Position numbers and translations under genes: made by a program. From contig JAAONU010000018.1 in NCBI GenBank assembly GCA_012932295.1, positions 3,032,206 to 3,096,205 on the forward strand: a stretch of DNA of 64,000 nt, given 5' to 3'. This document shows, one piece after another, positions 10,498 through 24,242 of this stretch (positions are counted from its first letter, which is position 1; every line of letters begins with the position of its first letter). The notes under the pieces are model-generated. The model was given only the letters and a program-made list of their open reading frames with translations, had not been told where the DNA came from and did not search any database. Origin of the DNA: Cyclina sinensis (Eukaryota > Mollusca > Bivalvia > Venerida > Veneridae).

Positions 10498-12860
10498 TTT
10501 AAATAAAGTTATAGTTAAATCTTTATTTTGCTTGAGTATGCCTTCTACAAAGTTTTAACGGTGTTTTTTGCTATAAAATACAACTTTTGAGTTTGTTGTT
10601 AATTTGTGTTACGGATTATTCATTAAAGCAAGCACTTAATTCAGAAAGGAATTTGTATAAATTTAAAGGAATTTATGAATAATCCTTAGCGGTTATGTGC
10701 TATGTAAACATATTAAAAGTAAGTTGTTGTCACAAATGACATTGACATACGGGCTTCATTTTCAATATATGGACAGAATAGCACATGTCCAGGTTTTATT
10801 TTGAAATGTTGTAAATCAGTGCTAGATGTCGATTTATTATAGTACATCTTTTTTTGTTGTCTTAACTTGCATTTTCATGTAAAAATAATTTAATTCCGTT
10901 CAGTAACTAAAAGCTTATCTTTTTCGTATTTTATTGTATCAGGTGACAAAGTAGAAAACCCTAAGGTAGCGCCTCATAAATCTCTATTGCACTGCGACAA
11001 AATGTATCACGTGTTGTACGCATTATGACAGACATGGACTGCACGATTTTCACGGACTGTACAAAGCGCGGTAAATTTTCATATAAATAGCCGTGCGCGC
11101 TTTGCGACATTGTACAGGACATTATTTTCTATTTGGTGTTAAGTGAATTTTGCTAAATCTAGGTAAGCGACGTTATATTAATTTTTCATTAAATATATTT
11201 TTAGTTGTTTTTTGCTGAATTATTTGCAGTTTTAAATTTTTGCTTTCATTTTTTCAGACGATTTATTTTCACGTAAGATCAGTGGTTTTTATTTTTGATA
11301 TTTGTTTTACAGAAGTGCAGATGATTCCTTCTTGACATCAATACAAATTGTTGTAAATTGTTTTACTTTTCAAAGATTGATAGAGGCAAAACAATCTAGT
11401 TTAAAATTGTATGTACATACACTTGTTGTACAATTGTCAAAGTTCTATACGGTGTATAATTTGAAATATGGAACGCCGTCATTGTTTTTGTCAGTCATTC
11501 ATCTTGTTGTTCATGTTTGCGGTGTTCATTCATAAATTTTATTGTAAGATTGATACAAGCTGCAAGGTACTTGTTATAATTATTCATTTGTGTCATTACT
11601 TTATATCAAGTTAATTGATTAATGAAACAGCTTTCATATATCATTAATATATTTCAGTACCGTTGAGAACTAGTTATATTACATGTATAATAGTAAGAAT
11701 TAATTGCAGTGACAGCTCCGGTGACACGCAGTGACTACTGTGACACCTAATCTTTATTACTTGATACGTGCAACAGTTTAATGCCCCAAACTTTGTAGTA
11801 TCATTGACTTATGATGCTTTATATTTTTTAGCATTCGACCCCGTGATAGAATCCACGGCTTGGTCAATTATGACAGCTGGAAGTCTGTTGTGTACGACCC
11901 CGATACGTTACGGTAAGGACGGCTACATGACGATTACCAGCGATCCTAGTGTACGACCCCGACACGATACGACAAGGATGGCTAGGAACATTTTATAACC
12001 GGAAGTTTGTTCTCGTATACCCAGAAGGGTAGGAGCTACGCTCTTGACGATTAGCAGGAGCTACTAGAGTCGAAGGATTTATCGCTCAGCCTGTACCGAG
12101 CGAACATTCTTTACGTATTCTTCTTGTGACTTTTGGTTCTTTCTGATGTCAGATCAGAATGGCCAACAATTAACATAGGAGCCAGAATGGAGGTTGCAAG
12201 GACGATATGGAAGTTGAGATAGGTGTCTGGTCTTTATAAGTGTGTCACTGCAACGTGTTTCTTTAAGTGTAAAGAATAGGACTTCCTTTTATCTATTTAA
12301 TTCATTGTTTCATTCTGTAGATAATTTGATTTCTTTTGTAAATAATAAACTGGTTTAATTGTACTGTTGTTTGCATCGTATTACCTGCTGTTGTCCGTCC
12401 ATCCTGTGACGGTTGTTGTCAAGAACATTTTTGGAAAACGATTATCAGTTTTCCGAACCTTTTTATCTGTCGCTATCATATACGCACCTTTGACATTTAA
12501 TTACGTAAGCTCGATTTAACTATTTCTGCAGTTCGTGTTCATTCAAGCATCTGCTGATTCTTCAAGATAATTCCACACTATCACATGACCCTTCAAGTAT
12601 GTGAGTACGGCATTAAAGGTCAGATAATTCAGAAACTGTATAACCTTATAAAAGTACCTTGTGTTTTAACAAAAACCTCTGCACCACTATGTTCACATAG
12701 CTGTGAGAGGGTGTCAATTTTACTAAAACTGCTTGTTTTATTTCTCTTAAATCTTTTATTGTGTGAGCTGAATTTTATAAGCGCCTGGTTGTGTTTGTGA
12801 GTTCTTTCAAAGGAATATAGAGTAAACAGATAAATAAACAAGACTCTGTCACAGACAGTA
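10498..12860. other. Intergenic DNA with a possible non-coding transcription unit
   Basis: No protein family is recognisable. Between about 11710 and 12080 the GC content rises and a roughly 70-bp segment with TACGACCCCGA occurs twice (11894 and 11951 areas). Together with the TATA-like site at 11081 and AATAAA at 12344-12349, this could be a transcribed unit or the long terminal repeat of a lost retroelement. Open frames of 70-118 codons here lack any conserved motif. Confidence 0.3.
11038..11164 (+). promoter_or_regulatory. TATA-box promoter-like segment followed by a 5' splice donor
   Basis: ATATAAATAG at 11081-11090 lies inside an imperfect inverted repeat (TGTACAAAGCGCGG upstream, CCGTGCGCGCTTTG then TGTACA downstream). 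About 75 bp after the TATA-like box comes a good donor, CTAG|GTAAGC, with GT at 11163-11164. This is how a Pol II promoter with a short first exon would look. No coding exon was found downstream, so the call is tentative. Confidence 0.3.
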
Positions 12861-14219
12861 TATCCCCCGCCGATCGGTGCTTGTTTGAAAAAAGGGTAAA
12901 GCCAGAATTTGCATATAAAGAAAATGGAAAACAAATCAATAATAGGTTTTTCAAGGAATAACCTTGAGGTTATCATCTTGATCAAAGAGATACAACTCCT
13001 TCAAAAATTGTGCAATCGCAAAAAGTGATATGCGCTGCAGTCCATGTTGATAAACATTTTGTAAAAGTTTGGTGGAAATCGCATACAAAATGTAACGGGA
13101 GTTGCGCACAGAAACACTTGTGTAATAATTATAAAAAAATCATCCAAAGGCAATAACTCCTTCAAAATTAATGCCATCACAAAATCCTGACAATTTGCGG
13201 TGCAGGAAATGATGTTATCATTATGTGAACGTGTGGTGAAAATTGCATGGAAAATGAACCAGGAGTTGCGAACAGAACATTTGTAGGTAAAACGAGATTT
13301 CTCTCTGCGAGAAATTCTCTGGAAATCATGGAATAACTTTTAGAAACAGCTATTTTTATATTTATATCTTTAACTTTTGTCAAGACCGTTATTTTTGATA
13401 CAGCAATGGCAAATAGAACTCTCAACATCCAAATTTCATCAAACATTCCCATTTTTATAATAACCCTCTCGATGATGAATAACACACTCTTGTTTCTTAC
13501 TTTCCAAATTTTGGTCAAACCACTAATCAGAGTGATAATGCCATTTTTGGTCATTCATTTTAAAATACACACTAAATTTTCAGCTTCAGCTTCAAGAAAA
13601 AATCTTATTCTTTATACAAAGTGGCCATAACTCTGTGTTAAATGGTCCGACCGGGACATTCCAAGGATATGCACATCTGCTTTTGGTATAGAGATGGTTC
13701 CCAGAAAGTATCGTTAAAATCCAGTAAGATGTTGCCGAGAAATAGCGCGGAAACGAATGTTACTCTGATACTGAATAACTAATCAAGGGCCATAACTCTG
13801 TTTTGAAATGTCAAACCAGAACAAGCAAAGGATCTGCAATTCTACTTTTAGAATTGAAAGTTTACACAAAGTTTCGTTGAAATCCTTTCAGCAGTTGCAG
13901 AGAAATAGCGCCGAAACGAAATATTATTCAGAGGCCATAACTCTGTCTAAAATGGTCTGATTAAGACCAATGACATGTGCATCTCCTTTTGGTATTGATG
14001 GTTTTCATAAAGTTGCGTCGAAATCCAGTAAGAAGTTGCCGAAACAAGCCGAGGCTATGCGCATATCCTTTTGGTATTGAAAGTTCCGACAATGTTTCAT
14101 TGAAATCAAGTGAGTAGTTTCCAAGAAATAGCGCGAAAACGAAATTCGGACGGAAGGGCGGACGGACGGACGGACAACGCCAAAACAATATCCTCTCCCG
14201 ATTCCATCGGCGGGGGATA
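12861..14219. mobile_element. Repeat element with perfect 14-bp terminal inverted repeats
   Basis: The left terminus TATCCCCCGCCGAT (12861-12874) is the exact inverse complement of the right terminus ATCGGCGGGGGATA (14206-14219). The interior is a degenerate tandem array whose units carry variants of GGCCATAACTCTGT, of GTTTCGTTGAAATCCAGTAAG and of GCCGAGAAATAGCGC. It closes with a (GGAC)n run at 14151-14175. It has no transposase, and open frames in the array are by-products. It is best read as a non-autonomous element carrying internal minisatellite units. Confidence 0.65.
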
Positions 14220-15303
14220 ATTAGACTGTCTGTCTTTGGTATAAGAGAACCCTTTTCATATTCCGTTTCTTGTATAGTAATATGTATTCCTGTTCCTTTA
14301 ATTAATTATTCATAAAAAAAGATACAACCTGATATCATAATTGGCATTAAAACCAAGGACACGAAGGAACTCCTTACCACGGTTTTTGTTTCAGACGATT
14401 CAGAACAATTGCATCTAATCTGAACAAAGGCTAGCACATACTTGTTACAAAAAAGCTTAAAAAATCGACTGAAATTGTGCTATCTAATAGGATTAGTACT
14501 AATCAAAGAGAAGACACAGTGTTTATTAGAAATACTACAAAATATGGCCTTGTTAAGCCCTATACTCAATCATCATATGTCATCTGTTTTTTTCTGTAAC
14601 GTCAGAATATAACAGGATTTATTTTTAAGGGAGTGAATACAACGTGGATTCAGAATTTTATTCTCACATGTCTGCAAGTCTAGACTTTTTCAGTGTATAA
14701 TTCATCATCCAGACTGCGATATAATATGCTTAAATGGAATTGTCGTAAACCAGTAAAACTTTAAAAGCATTGTCAAAGTAAACAAATGAATTGATAACAA
14801 GAAGGGACAGTTAATTTGTTTATGTAGACACATATGTCAAAAAGCCTTACTCCTAATGTAGTTTTAATTCAGGTGTTATTAAAAGGTTATTGTCATTTCC
14901 TTGATTGTAATATACGAATGTCCTTGTATCTGTTTTTAATCGAAACAAACAGTTTTAGTACCTGTTCATTGAGAAAGCAAAGCAACTATCCTAGGAGCAA
15001 TATGTTATTTTGGTAAGAAGAATAATATCTAGGTTTATGCAAGTTACATGAAGTTAAGAAAAAAAAAGATGACAATCAGTATGAAATTTTGTACCTCAAA
15101 TACAACTTTCGAGTTTATTTCTCTTTGAAATTTATTTGTTTTATTTTGTATCAAAATTGAAGTTTTTTTTATTAAACTTTCATTTTTCAGTATATAGTTT
15201 GACACATATATAACAATTACTTAAGTTGTTAGTTTAAGCGCTCATCTGTTAAACATCATATAAAGGTAACGTGTGTTCTATTAAATGTTCGGAAAACAAG
15301 GAA

Positions 15304-15339
<36 letters not shown>

Positions 15340-17675
15340 TTAACAGGTTGTTTACAATATGCGCCAAACGATTGATAACAGATCGACGTTTGAATGTCCT
15401 GAAATTAATCAGTATTCAAGCACCTGCAGTGTCTGTTTCAATTTCACACTACAGATTTTGACTAAATTAATTCTATATAAATGTCACAGGAAGAAGAAAA
15501 CGTTAATACCTTCCGTTTTCCATCGTCTTCATTTAATCTGCGGAAAGGATATGAAATAGTCTGTCCAGTGAATAACAAGAAAAACATCGGCGATAAGTTA
15601 GAGAAAATTTTCATATGACTAAAACTTCGCTTTTATTGTCACTTGACATTGTTTACCTTAGAGAGGTTTATAAATTCAAAGTGACATCGAAAGTCCTTCA
15701 ATTAGTAATTTTGGATTTTGCTGCATCTTTCTGGTTTTTTAGTTAAATAAGTTAACACAAAGAACTGTTCTGCTTTGATTATGATTCACGACAAACTGGT
15801 GTACGGGTTTTATCTTAAGCCATGTACTCTTTGACTGAAATGCAGTGCGGGCTATACAATGCAATGCAATACAAAGAATTGATTAAAACGTTTTCTCATT
15901 TCAGAAAATCAAATAACACCTCTCCGTCAACAGTGCTGTTGCTCAATGTAGCAATTGATATGTAAAACTTATTGAATAAGTGTGGAACTGTTTGACAAGT
16001 AATCAGTCTAACCTGTAATTGTTTTCTTCATTTGATACTTTCTGAAATATTTTTTTCCTACTTAAGCTATAAAAAGTGGTTTGGGATCCAAACAGATTGA
16101 CTGAAATAAAGAAATACAAAGATTTATTTGATAACACATTTTCTGTAGAGACATAAATGCTTGAACAAGATCGTCAACTCAAGAACTATATTCGAAATAA
16201 AATGCCATTGCAAACAAATCTCACGCTTGTACAATTAAACGATTCTTCAGGGGATGATAAAAAGAATATTTCAATTGTTCATTTTCACTCTTAGTTTGAT
16301 TTAAGATAAACAAGCAAAAATATTTAATAAATAAAGTCGTAAATAAATTTTGTTATAATGTGACATCATAAAATTTCAGTTTTTTTTTTCCTAAATTATT
16401 ACGGAAACAGATATGCTTATTCGTCCCAGCTTATGCCCTCGCTGTGTTGAAACGCCTGTATTTAGAAACAGTTATAAGGTGTTTTTGCGGTTTTATAATT
16501 TTACATTCTTTTCATTCTCATCTTCTGTTAAAAGGCTTTCCTATTAATATTCCTTTGAAAATTTCCTTTGCAAATTCATGTTACCGAACAAACACGTACA
16601 AAAAATGGTATTGATAGTAACAAGTCCATGATAGGCCTGGATAGTTCATCAGAACCGACCAAAGAATTGTATAGGCATAGAAATTCAATAAACTCAGTAA
16701 ATTTGCAAAAGTGCATTATACTTTCCTTATTTATTATGTCTGGAAACCTCTACTAGAAATAACATAAGGGATTATTATAAAACTGTGATTTATTTCTCAT
16801 TCCTAAGTTTTTTAACATTTTCACAACATACCATATACGTCCTTGTTATTTCTTTATTTCAATCCTGTTTGAGAGTTTCCTGTTTTTCTCTGTTGGGAAA
16901 TTATAGAATGTCTATTTGACTTCAGACCTATCTTAGTCAATAATGAAGATCATTTTATTAAGTAAATTGTAAAGTTCGACATGGAATAAAATAAATAATT
17001 CCATTAACTTCTCCATTCACCCTGGTTGGTAAACTTTTAAAATAAGATGGCTAATTTTAAAACACGTTTTACAAAACTTCACTAAAGAAACAAAAAAGAA
17101 ATAATGTTTTCCTTGAATCTTTCGAAACAAGATGTTGCAAAACAGATGTCATTTCGTATCCTTTCCCTTTATGTCTATACAACAAGTGCCCTTCACAAAG
17201 ATATAATGATGAATGCTGGATGTTGGAACAAGGTAACTATAGAATAATATATATGCACTGCAAAATACTTAGAAATTCTATTTGGTTTATTAATATCGAA
17301 TGTAAAAAGCTCGAGCTCGTAAGCCTAGGAGTAAAATTATTTGTGGGTTTATGACCAAAGCAAATCAGGTTCTCGATTATATATTTGTAACAATTTCTTC
17401 ATATTATAGTTATACATATTTCGAGTCATAGACGGTTTTTACTATCGGAATGATATGCTATTCACTTATTATAACATTCATGATCGAAATTTGAGCAAAA
17501 CGAATAACAAAATCAGTATTAGTGATAGGTCTGCCTATGGCATGCATTGGAATCGGCAAATGTCAGACCTTTCTTTGTTTTTCCGGTTCTCATTTCCAAT
17601 AATGTCCAGGAACGGTTGTTGTTATTTAAAATGTGCATCTTAATTTTTCCATTTGGGGAGATAATACATAGAGGA
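14220..17675. other. AT-rich intergenic DNA
   Basis: No gene is recognised. An ATT microsatellite occupies about 15308-15338. Around 15280-15520 there is weak homology to 20630-20830 and 45270-45480 (shared AAGCACCTGCAGTG and AATGTCACAG), a further diverged member of the dispersed family that heads duplication pair II. Confidence 0.4.
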
Positions 17676-17827
17676 TATTTGTTTGTTTTTGTGGAAGATG
17701 AGAATTTATTTCATCGAGTGAACACCATATGTGATATTTTCACGAGTGACGCAGCCACTCGTGAAAATATAAACATATGGTATTCACGAGATGAAATAAA
17801 TTCCCATCTTCCACTAAAAAACAAACA
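17676..17827. repeat. Foldback (palindromic) element with ~70-bp arms
   Basis: The left arm (about 17681-17748) and right arm (about 17756-17825) are inverse complements with a few mismatches. They are separated by about 7 bp. The centre reads TTTTCACGAGTG, spacer, CACTCGTGAAAA. Transcribed RNA would form a long hairpin. It resembles MITE or foldback elements, and the open frame that runs through it is a by-product. Confidence 0.7.
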
Positions 17828-19399
17828 AATTTGCTTTTTATTTTATGCTAACAGGTCAAAAATGGGTATTTTATGATATTTTTACTCAGGGCCTTCAATA
17901 AATTCCCCTTGGTGAGCCCCAAATCAGTTAATGCGTACTTTGGTCAAACCGTTACTCCTCACAAAAAAAGTGCAGACAATCTCCAATACATATGATAACT
18001 TTACTTCTGCTGAAATAAACTGAATACACTTTCATCAAATAACATTTATTTTTCTCTACACAATTTATCAATATTTATTGAATTTTAGCCATACATACTT
18101 TAATTATAAAAGCGGATTAATACCGAGTAATATTCAATCAATTGAATTGAAAGTCGGCCATATTGTATATTGTCCATGTGAGTTATGTAAACTAAATCAG
18201 ACATTTTAAATAATTTATGGCGAATTTCATCATTGTTCACAACTAGTTAGGCTCAGGAATTCAATATTATAACTGGATTTAACAAGGTAAACGAATTTTA
18301 CTCGCTGTCACTGTCTGAAATACAGCGGATTCTCTTGTATTTACGTGATGGGGAAATTCCTGAAGTTTCATCAGCAGATAAAAAAGTAGTTCCGGCACAA
18401 ACAGTGGATTATCAAAATGGTAATTTCACTGATTCAAAACAGTGGATTATCACTTTTATCTCACTGATATTTCCCTATATTTCATTGGTAGGCATAAAAT
18501 AAATACATTTAAATAGATGCAGTCACACATTGTATGATCGTTGTGGACTATTTTTAATGGGTGATTTTAACTCAATATAAGAGGAAAACGAAAACAGATA
18601 TCTTTGTTCCGCAAAGAACAAAGAAAATGAGAAAAAAAAACTTATATGTTTTCCTTATTGGATTCATTACTTCCAATGCACTGATTTTTGCAAGTATTTA
18701 AGATCTATTTACACTCTCTTATTTTTAATGAAATTTGAGTTTAGCTGAGGTCCTGATTTATTCACACGCTACAGTGCAGATGATCATGTAGCCTATAGAC
18801 ATTCATATATGAAATAAATGTAACAAAACTCTCATGTGTAAAATGTTATAAGGCGATGTATGTTTCGCTTAGGGAATCTTTGCTTACAAAAAGTCTTTCA
18901 AACAACTGCAGTATAAAATGTACAAGCCATAAAAGTGCTCAATATGGAAGTTTGCTCTGAGTGCTAGTTGTACTTAGCACTGGAGTTTTTTCAAGTTTAT
19001 ATTACTCTTTTCATTTCTTTTCTAAGATTATCTCCGAAAAAAACTCGTCATACTTTAGCACAATGTTCCACTGGATGTTTCAGATAAAATTACAGTCGAT
19101 AAAGCATAGCAGTACAGGATAGTGTTTCAGATAAAATAAAGTACTACAAAAAGTGTCGTTTAAGGTTTTATGGTTCTAATTAACTGTCAAAAAGTATATA
19201 GATTTGGAATCTGTAACATTAAACAATTAATCTTGTAATATTAAAGGATGTTGCAGTTTATAACTAAGTGATGTGTCTTTCAAATTGTTCTTATTGTAGA
19301 GTTTTAAGTACAAAAACCAACTGTTCTTTAATAATTTCTGAATCGACTGAAAAAAATATGTTGTATTTGATTGAAAGATACATATGTACTTCAGTGCAA
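17828..19399. other. AT-rich intergenic DNA
   Basis: No gene is seen. A 16-bp phrase (AAACAGTGGATTATCA) occurs twice near 18398-18455. Otherwise it is unremarkable low-GC sequence leading into duplication pair II. Confidence 0.4.
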
Positions 19400-22300
19400 A
19401 CCTGTTCATACTCAGAACCATTTTATCCTGTATATATTGTGTATACTATTTTTCTAGTCTGTTTATTCTAGCTGATTTTATTTTAAAGTTATATGCGAAC
19501 AGAATTGTGTATCTGTTTTGATATTTGTTTATACTGAGACGTTTATGATGTTTTTAAATTTCATGACCAGCCACAAACCTGAAAATTAAAAGCTTATTTT
19601 CAAACCCCAGAGAAGTTAACAAAAATACTTACGTCATTTGTATACCTGTAAATTGTCTGAGCTGGATTAAAATGTATTAAAATTTCTTGGTAACATCAAG
19701 GTGAGCTATGAACCTCTCGATAGAAGACAGTGCTTAAACTCTTAGAAAATGCAGACGGGAATATTAAATACCTTTTATAGTTATTCTGTTATAGTAAACC
19801 ATATCAAGCAAGGAACAGACGAACATAAATGTAAAAGGATTCTGCATGTAAAAAGCAAAAATCAAATTAAAGAAAGGGTGTTATAGATGTCAAATGTTAT
19901 AAGTCAGTTTTCTTTTAACTAAATTGTAATGCTGTTATGCTTTATAGAATTTGACATGAACCGCATTATATGCATCTGCTTCTTTCCTGTTCTGGGTGAG
20001 AAAACGACAATTTGTGAAGTGTAAAATTTCATACGGAACATACGTCTGTTTTGTGTATCTAAGGTATCTATAATAATGGTAAAAGATGGAAAGTATGCAT
20101 TCTTACTTCTACTTCAGAAAGTTCTAGTCATTTAACTTACTGCCTTAATGCAAAAGCTATCTTAATATATAATATACTATATTATTATATATAATTATAT
20201 ATGGGAGTGATTTACTTACGGATAGTTATTTTTCCAAATAAGGCAGCCAACTAAAAAAGTGAAAGGTCAAAATGCGAGGGACAAATACCTTGTTGGATAG
20301 ACGTTATACGCTTCATCCTTTTGATTTCTTAATGCTGAAGATTTAACTTCGTAGCATCTTTTCTATAGAAATGCCTTCCACAAAACCTCAACATAAGTCA
20401 ACGAGACATTTTTTCTTTCCAAACCAGATATTTACACTACGTTGCTCTTTGCAGACGAATTAATAAGAGTTTCGCTATTTGATTGATATCAGAGAAGCAC
20501 TTTAATCTCGTTTTCTTGTTACTTTTTTAAGAATTCGATATGGATATTTGATATGACCTTTAAAACATTTATCTAGCACTTGTCTGTTGAATAGTCATAA
20601 AACCGTCATTTAATTTTTCACTATTAAATTTTCGGAAATAGCAATTTTTATGTTTTTTTCGATTTACCATAAAATGTGCGTCCTAAGGTATCTTTGACAT
20701 TTCATTACAGCTAGACGTTACAATATCCTGCAATTAATCTTTATTCAAGCACCTGCAGTGCAATTTATACTTCTACCAATCACTCTGGACTAATTTCCTC
20801 TTAATGTCACAGATGGAACAAAGCGTTTATAATTTCGAAAATCTCTATTTAAAGAATATAAAAAGTCTGATCAACTTATTACAGTTAAATGTAGACAATA
20901 AGCGGAAATTATCCAGTCACAAAATTTACATTGGAAGTCATTAGAACCAGCAGCAAACTGCAATTAAATTACTTATGTCAAATTCCTATAATGGATTGGT
21001 CTACATTAAACCACACTCCACAGACTAAAAGAAGTATCAAAGTAAAAAGCAACTACATAACTTACATGATAAAAACGTCGTTCATTCAGGTTATGAAAAT
21101 TTTAAACTAGAATAAGGAAAATGTCATACGGTGTTTCATGTCCTGTGTGATCGTCGTCAGTCAGTGCAAAAAAGCCCATAGGGGATTTATCATAAATATG
21201 TTTACATATACAAGAGCGAAGGGTATGTCCTTACAAACAATCTAATTTTTAATAAAAATTAATGCCAAAAAATGAAAAACAAAACCTATGGGAAATTACA
21301 AAAGTGAATAAGTTGACGAAACATACTTTTTACAAAGGTATAAATATTGTGTACTAAAGAATATATGAAATCAAATTTTTGTAATAGCCCAAGAATACGT
21401 CGTTACATTTGAAACAGCTTACATAATACAATTTTTCAACAAGAACGTCTTTTAATAAAATTCCATTAGAATCTATTGTTGAATTGTTTATATAAACAAC
21501 TGAAAACGAAAATAGTGTTCTAAATGTCTTAGAGTCACACATTTTTAAAAACAAAATTATTTTCAAACCTGACATGACTGCATTACACAACAAAGACATT
21601 TGTTTTCACCGTAAACATGAGCCGAGGAAGTATTTCCCAACTTTTCAAGGATTTAAGCATTCAATAACCTGTTTCTCCTGACGACAATGTCTTTGTCAAG
21701 AGTTTAAAACACGTGATTTGTGGGCTTCTTAATGAGCACATTTTTGTAAGTACCTAGTCTAGGGAAGAAGAACAAGAAACTTTTTTAAAATCTCGTCAGT
21801 GTATACAATATATAAACATAATAAAGACAAAAATAAAAACATCTCCCATTTTGTACATTGCCACTCAATAATGAATTGCAAGAGACTAACTTATGATAAA
21901 ATAAGGCTGTCAGTTCTTTCATAGCTGTACGGCTTATACAGGCAATACAAATTACAATAAAACATTACACAAGTGACATTGAATGAGCTGTCTTTTGTAA
22001 AAAAAAACTGTTAGCTTTATTTATTTCACACCAGTTAGGAAACAAAAAGGGAAACAAACCAGTCCCGCTCAATTACTACTTTCTCGGTTCATGCAAGTTA
22101 TTCGTAAGTGTATATTCAGGTAATAACTTCTTAATTAACTGGCTCTATATTCATCGCATAATTATATTTATTGTGTGTTGCAAATAAAATTGGTTCATTA
22201 AAAATATGACCTTGTAGAATATTCAAACCGGTTTTACAGAAGTGACTTGCAACTTGCAAAGGTTGCTTGTTCGATAACTATTTAAAAACAATTATTTACG

Positions 22301-23822
22301 GGGAAACGAGTGTCAAGTCGTAGAATAAAATCCTATGCCGTTTCGTGTGACGAAATTGACTTTACATGTACCAGACTGTCGGAAAGAAATATATTCATTA
22401 TACGTACACAAAGTCTATTGTTCAATATTACATAAAATTAAAAAGCTAAAAAAGAAAGACCGTTTAGGGATTTATGTCGAGAAGATAGAAGTATTTATTC
22501 TCCATGTCTGAATGACTTTTACAAAAGATAGGCCGATCTCATATTATATATATTCTCAAACCTTATATTTCCTTAGAACATTATAACGATGTGGTTTCCG
22601 TCTTCACCATATACGAAAACCAACCAAACGAGGTGTTGTATAAAATAAATGAAGCGATCTTCAATGACCTCATTTATAAGCAATTTTTACACTAAACAAA
22701 TGACATATACATTGGAGTAGCTATTTTTAAGATGAAGAATGCCTACAGGGAAAAGTAGCTTTTTCTTATAGAAAATAGTTTGTACTATTTATCGTTTTAC
22801 TGCTAACCTTTCTGTTTTATCAAATCCCACGAAACTGTCTTCTAACGTAGCATTAATAATTATTTTCAAAGTTAGATGATCGTAGTTGAGTTTTCAAAAA
22901 TTATATTTAACGTGTATTCATCATATCGCGTGCTTTTATGGTCTTAAAATATATTATATTGTAATAAAACTACTTGCTAACTTTGTTAACACATTTTTGC
23001 ATTTTTTACTGACATGGGCAGAAACATTAAAGCAAGTAGACAACTTTCAATGTCGCAAGAAATATTGCATAAGGATATGATCACAAGTACAATTCAATTA
23101 TAAGGCATTACCCATTGGATGCGTTTTTAAGCAGCCAACTTGTTTTTCTAACCAAAGGTATTAGAAACATTAATGGGGTCCTAAAATACTTGTGAATAAA
23201 AAGCACAACTTTAAACTAAATTTCATAGATTATTTGAGTGACAATATGTCGAAATATGATAGACAGATAGGACTCGGTTCTGTTTGATCTGAAATGATCC
23301 CGACGCTTGCATAAATGTCGATTTGACGTCCCTTTTTACAAACTCCTTGTCTAAAATGTGCTTTCTTTTTATGCAGTACCGTAGAACAAATACTTTGTTT
23401 AACTCTGTGAATTTCCAGTATCTATTTTTGATAACCGCGTGCGTGCAACGGTTAAATTGATGGATCCCTAACCCCTCACATTGCATGAATTAACAAAGAA
23501 GTACAGTTATATTTTCACCACAAACAAGTATATAACAAAAGAGCACATGGTAATGTTTTTGGGTAAAACCTATTGTTATAAGATTTAAGAGTCATGCTGT
23601 AGATCTATGAATTGCTTCTTGTGTTCGACCGAAATTTAGCCCGCGATACAGTTGCTTGTTTACGAGGCTTGATCGAGAGTCAAGTGAACCATAAATCGTG
23701 AACGATCTCTGTTTATACAATGTCATTTTAAAAATAGTAACAGTGTTTCACATTGATAAACTGTTCATTTTCGATTTTTAAAGTAGTTTCTTAAATAGAC
23801 TTACTCCGGAATAAAGAATATT

Positions 23823-23983
23823 TGGGTTTTTCCCAGCTAATCCGGGGGTACAAACAAACTTTTACAGTTACAACAAGGTAAATCAGCGCAACACGTTGAT
23901 CAACCTTTTGTGAAGGGTTGTGTACCGTGAAGCCATAACGTTAAAAGTTTGTTTGTACCCCCGGATTAGCTGGGAAAAACCCA
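23823..23983. mobile_element. 161-bp MITE with perfect ~42-bp terminal inverted repeats
   Basis: The ends TGGGTTTTTCCCAGCTAATC... and ...GATTAGCTGGGAAAAACCCA are perfect inverse complements for about 42 bp, leaving about 77 bp of unrelated centre. Such perfect arms suggest a recent insertion or gene-conversion-like repair. Copy B lacks it, although the surrounding 1.2 kb is also replaced there. Confidence 0.75.
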
Positions 23984-24242
23984 CATTTGCCGAGTTCCGG
24001 ATAACATCTATACATTTGTCAAAACAACTTTTAATTGAATGCAAAAGATATTGTCCCTTTAAGACTATTTGCCACGCAGATTGTTAACGGTTAATCTTGG
24101 CCAGTGCGAGAATTGCTCACAAAAGCATGTCCTAATGTAACACTTAAGGGGTGATCTTGCACGGTCTTTTTTGAGAAAACCGAGGTGTTGCTTGCTTTTC
24201 ATGGAAAAATAAACAGGTAAACATTTTAGCCATATATTTGTA

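Noticed and set aside
12629..12985. 118-codon minus-strand frame
   Set aside because: Crosses the boundary of the inverted-repeat element at 12861 and has no family resemblance.
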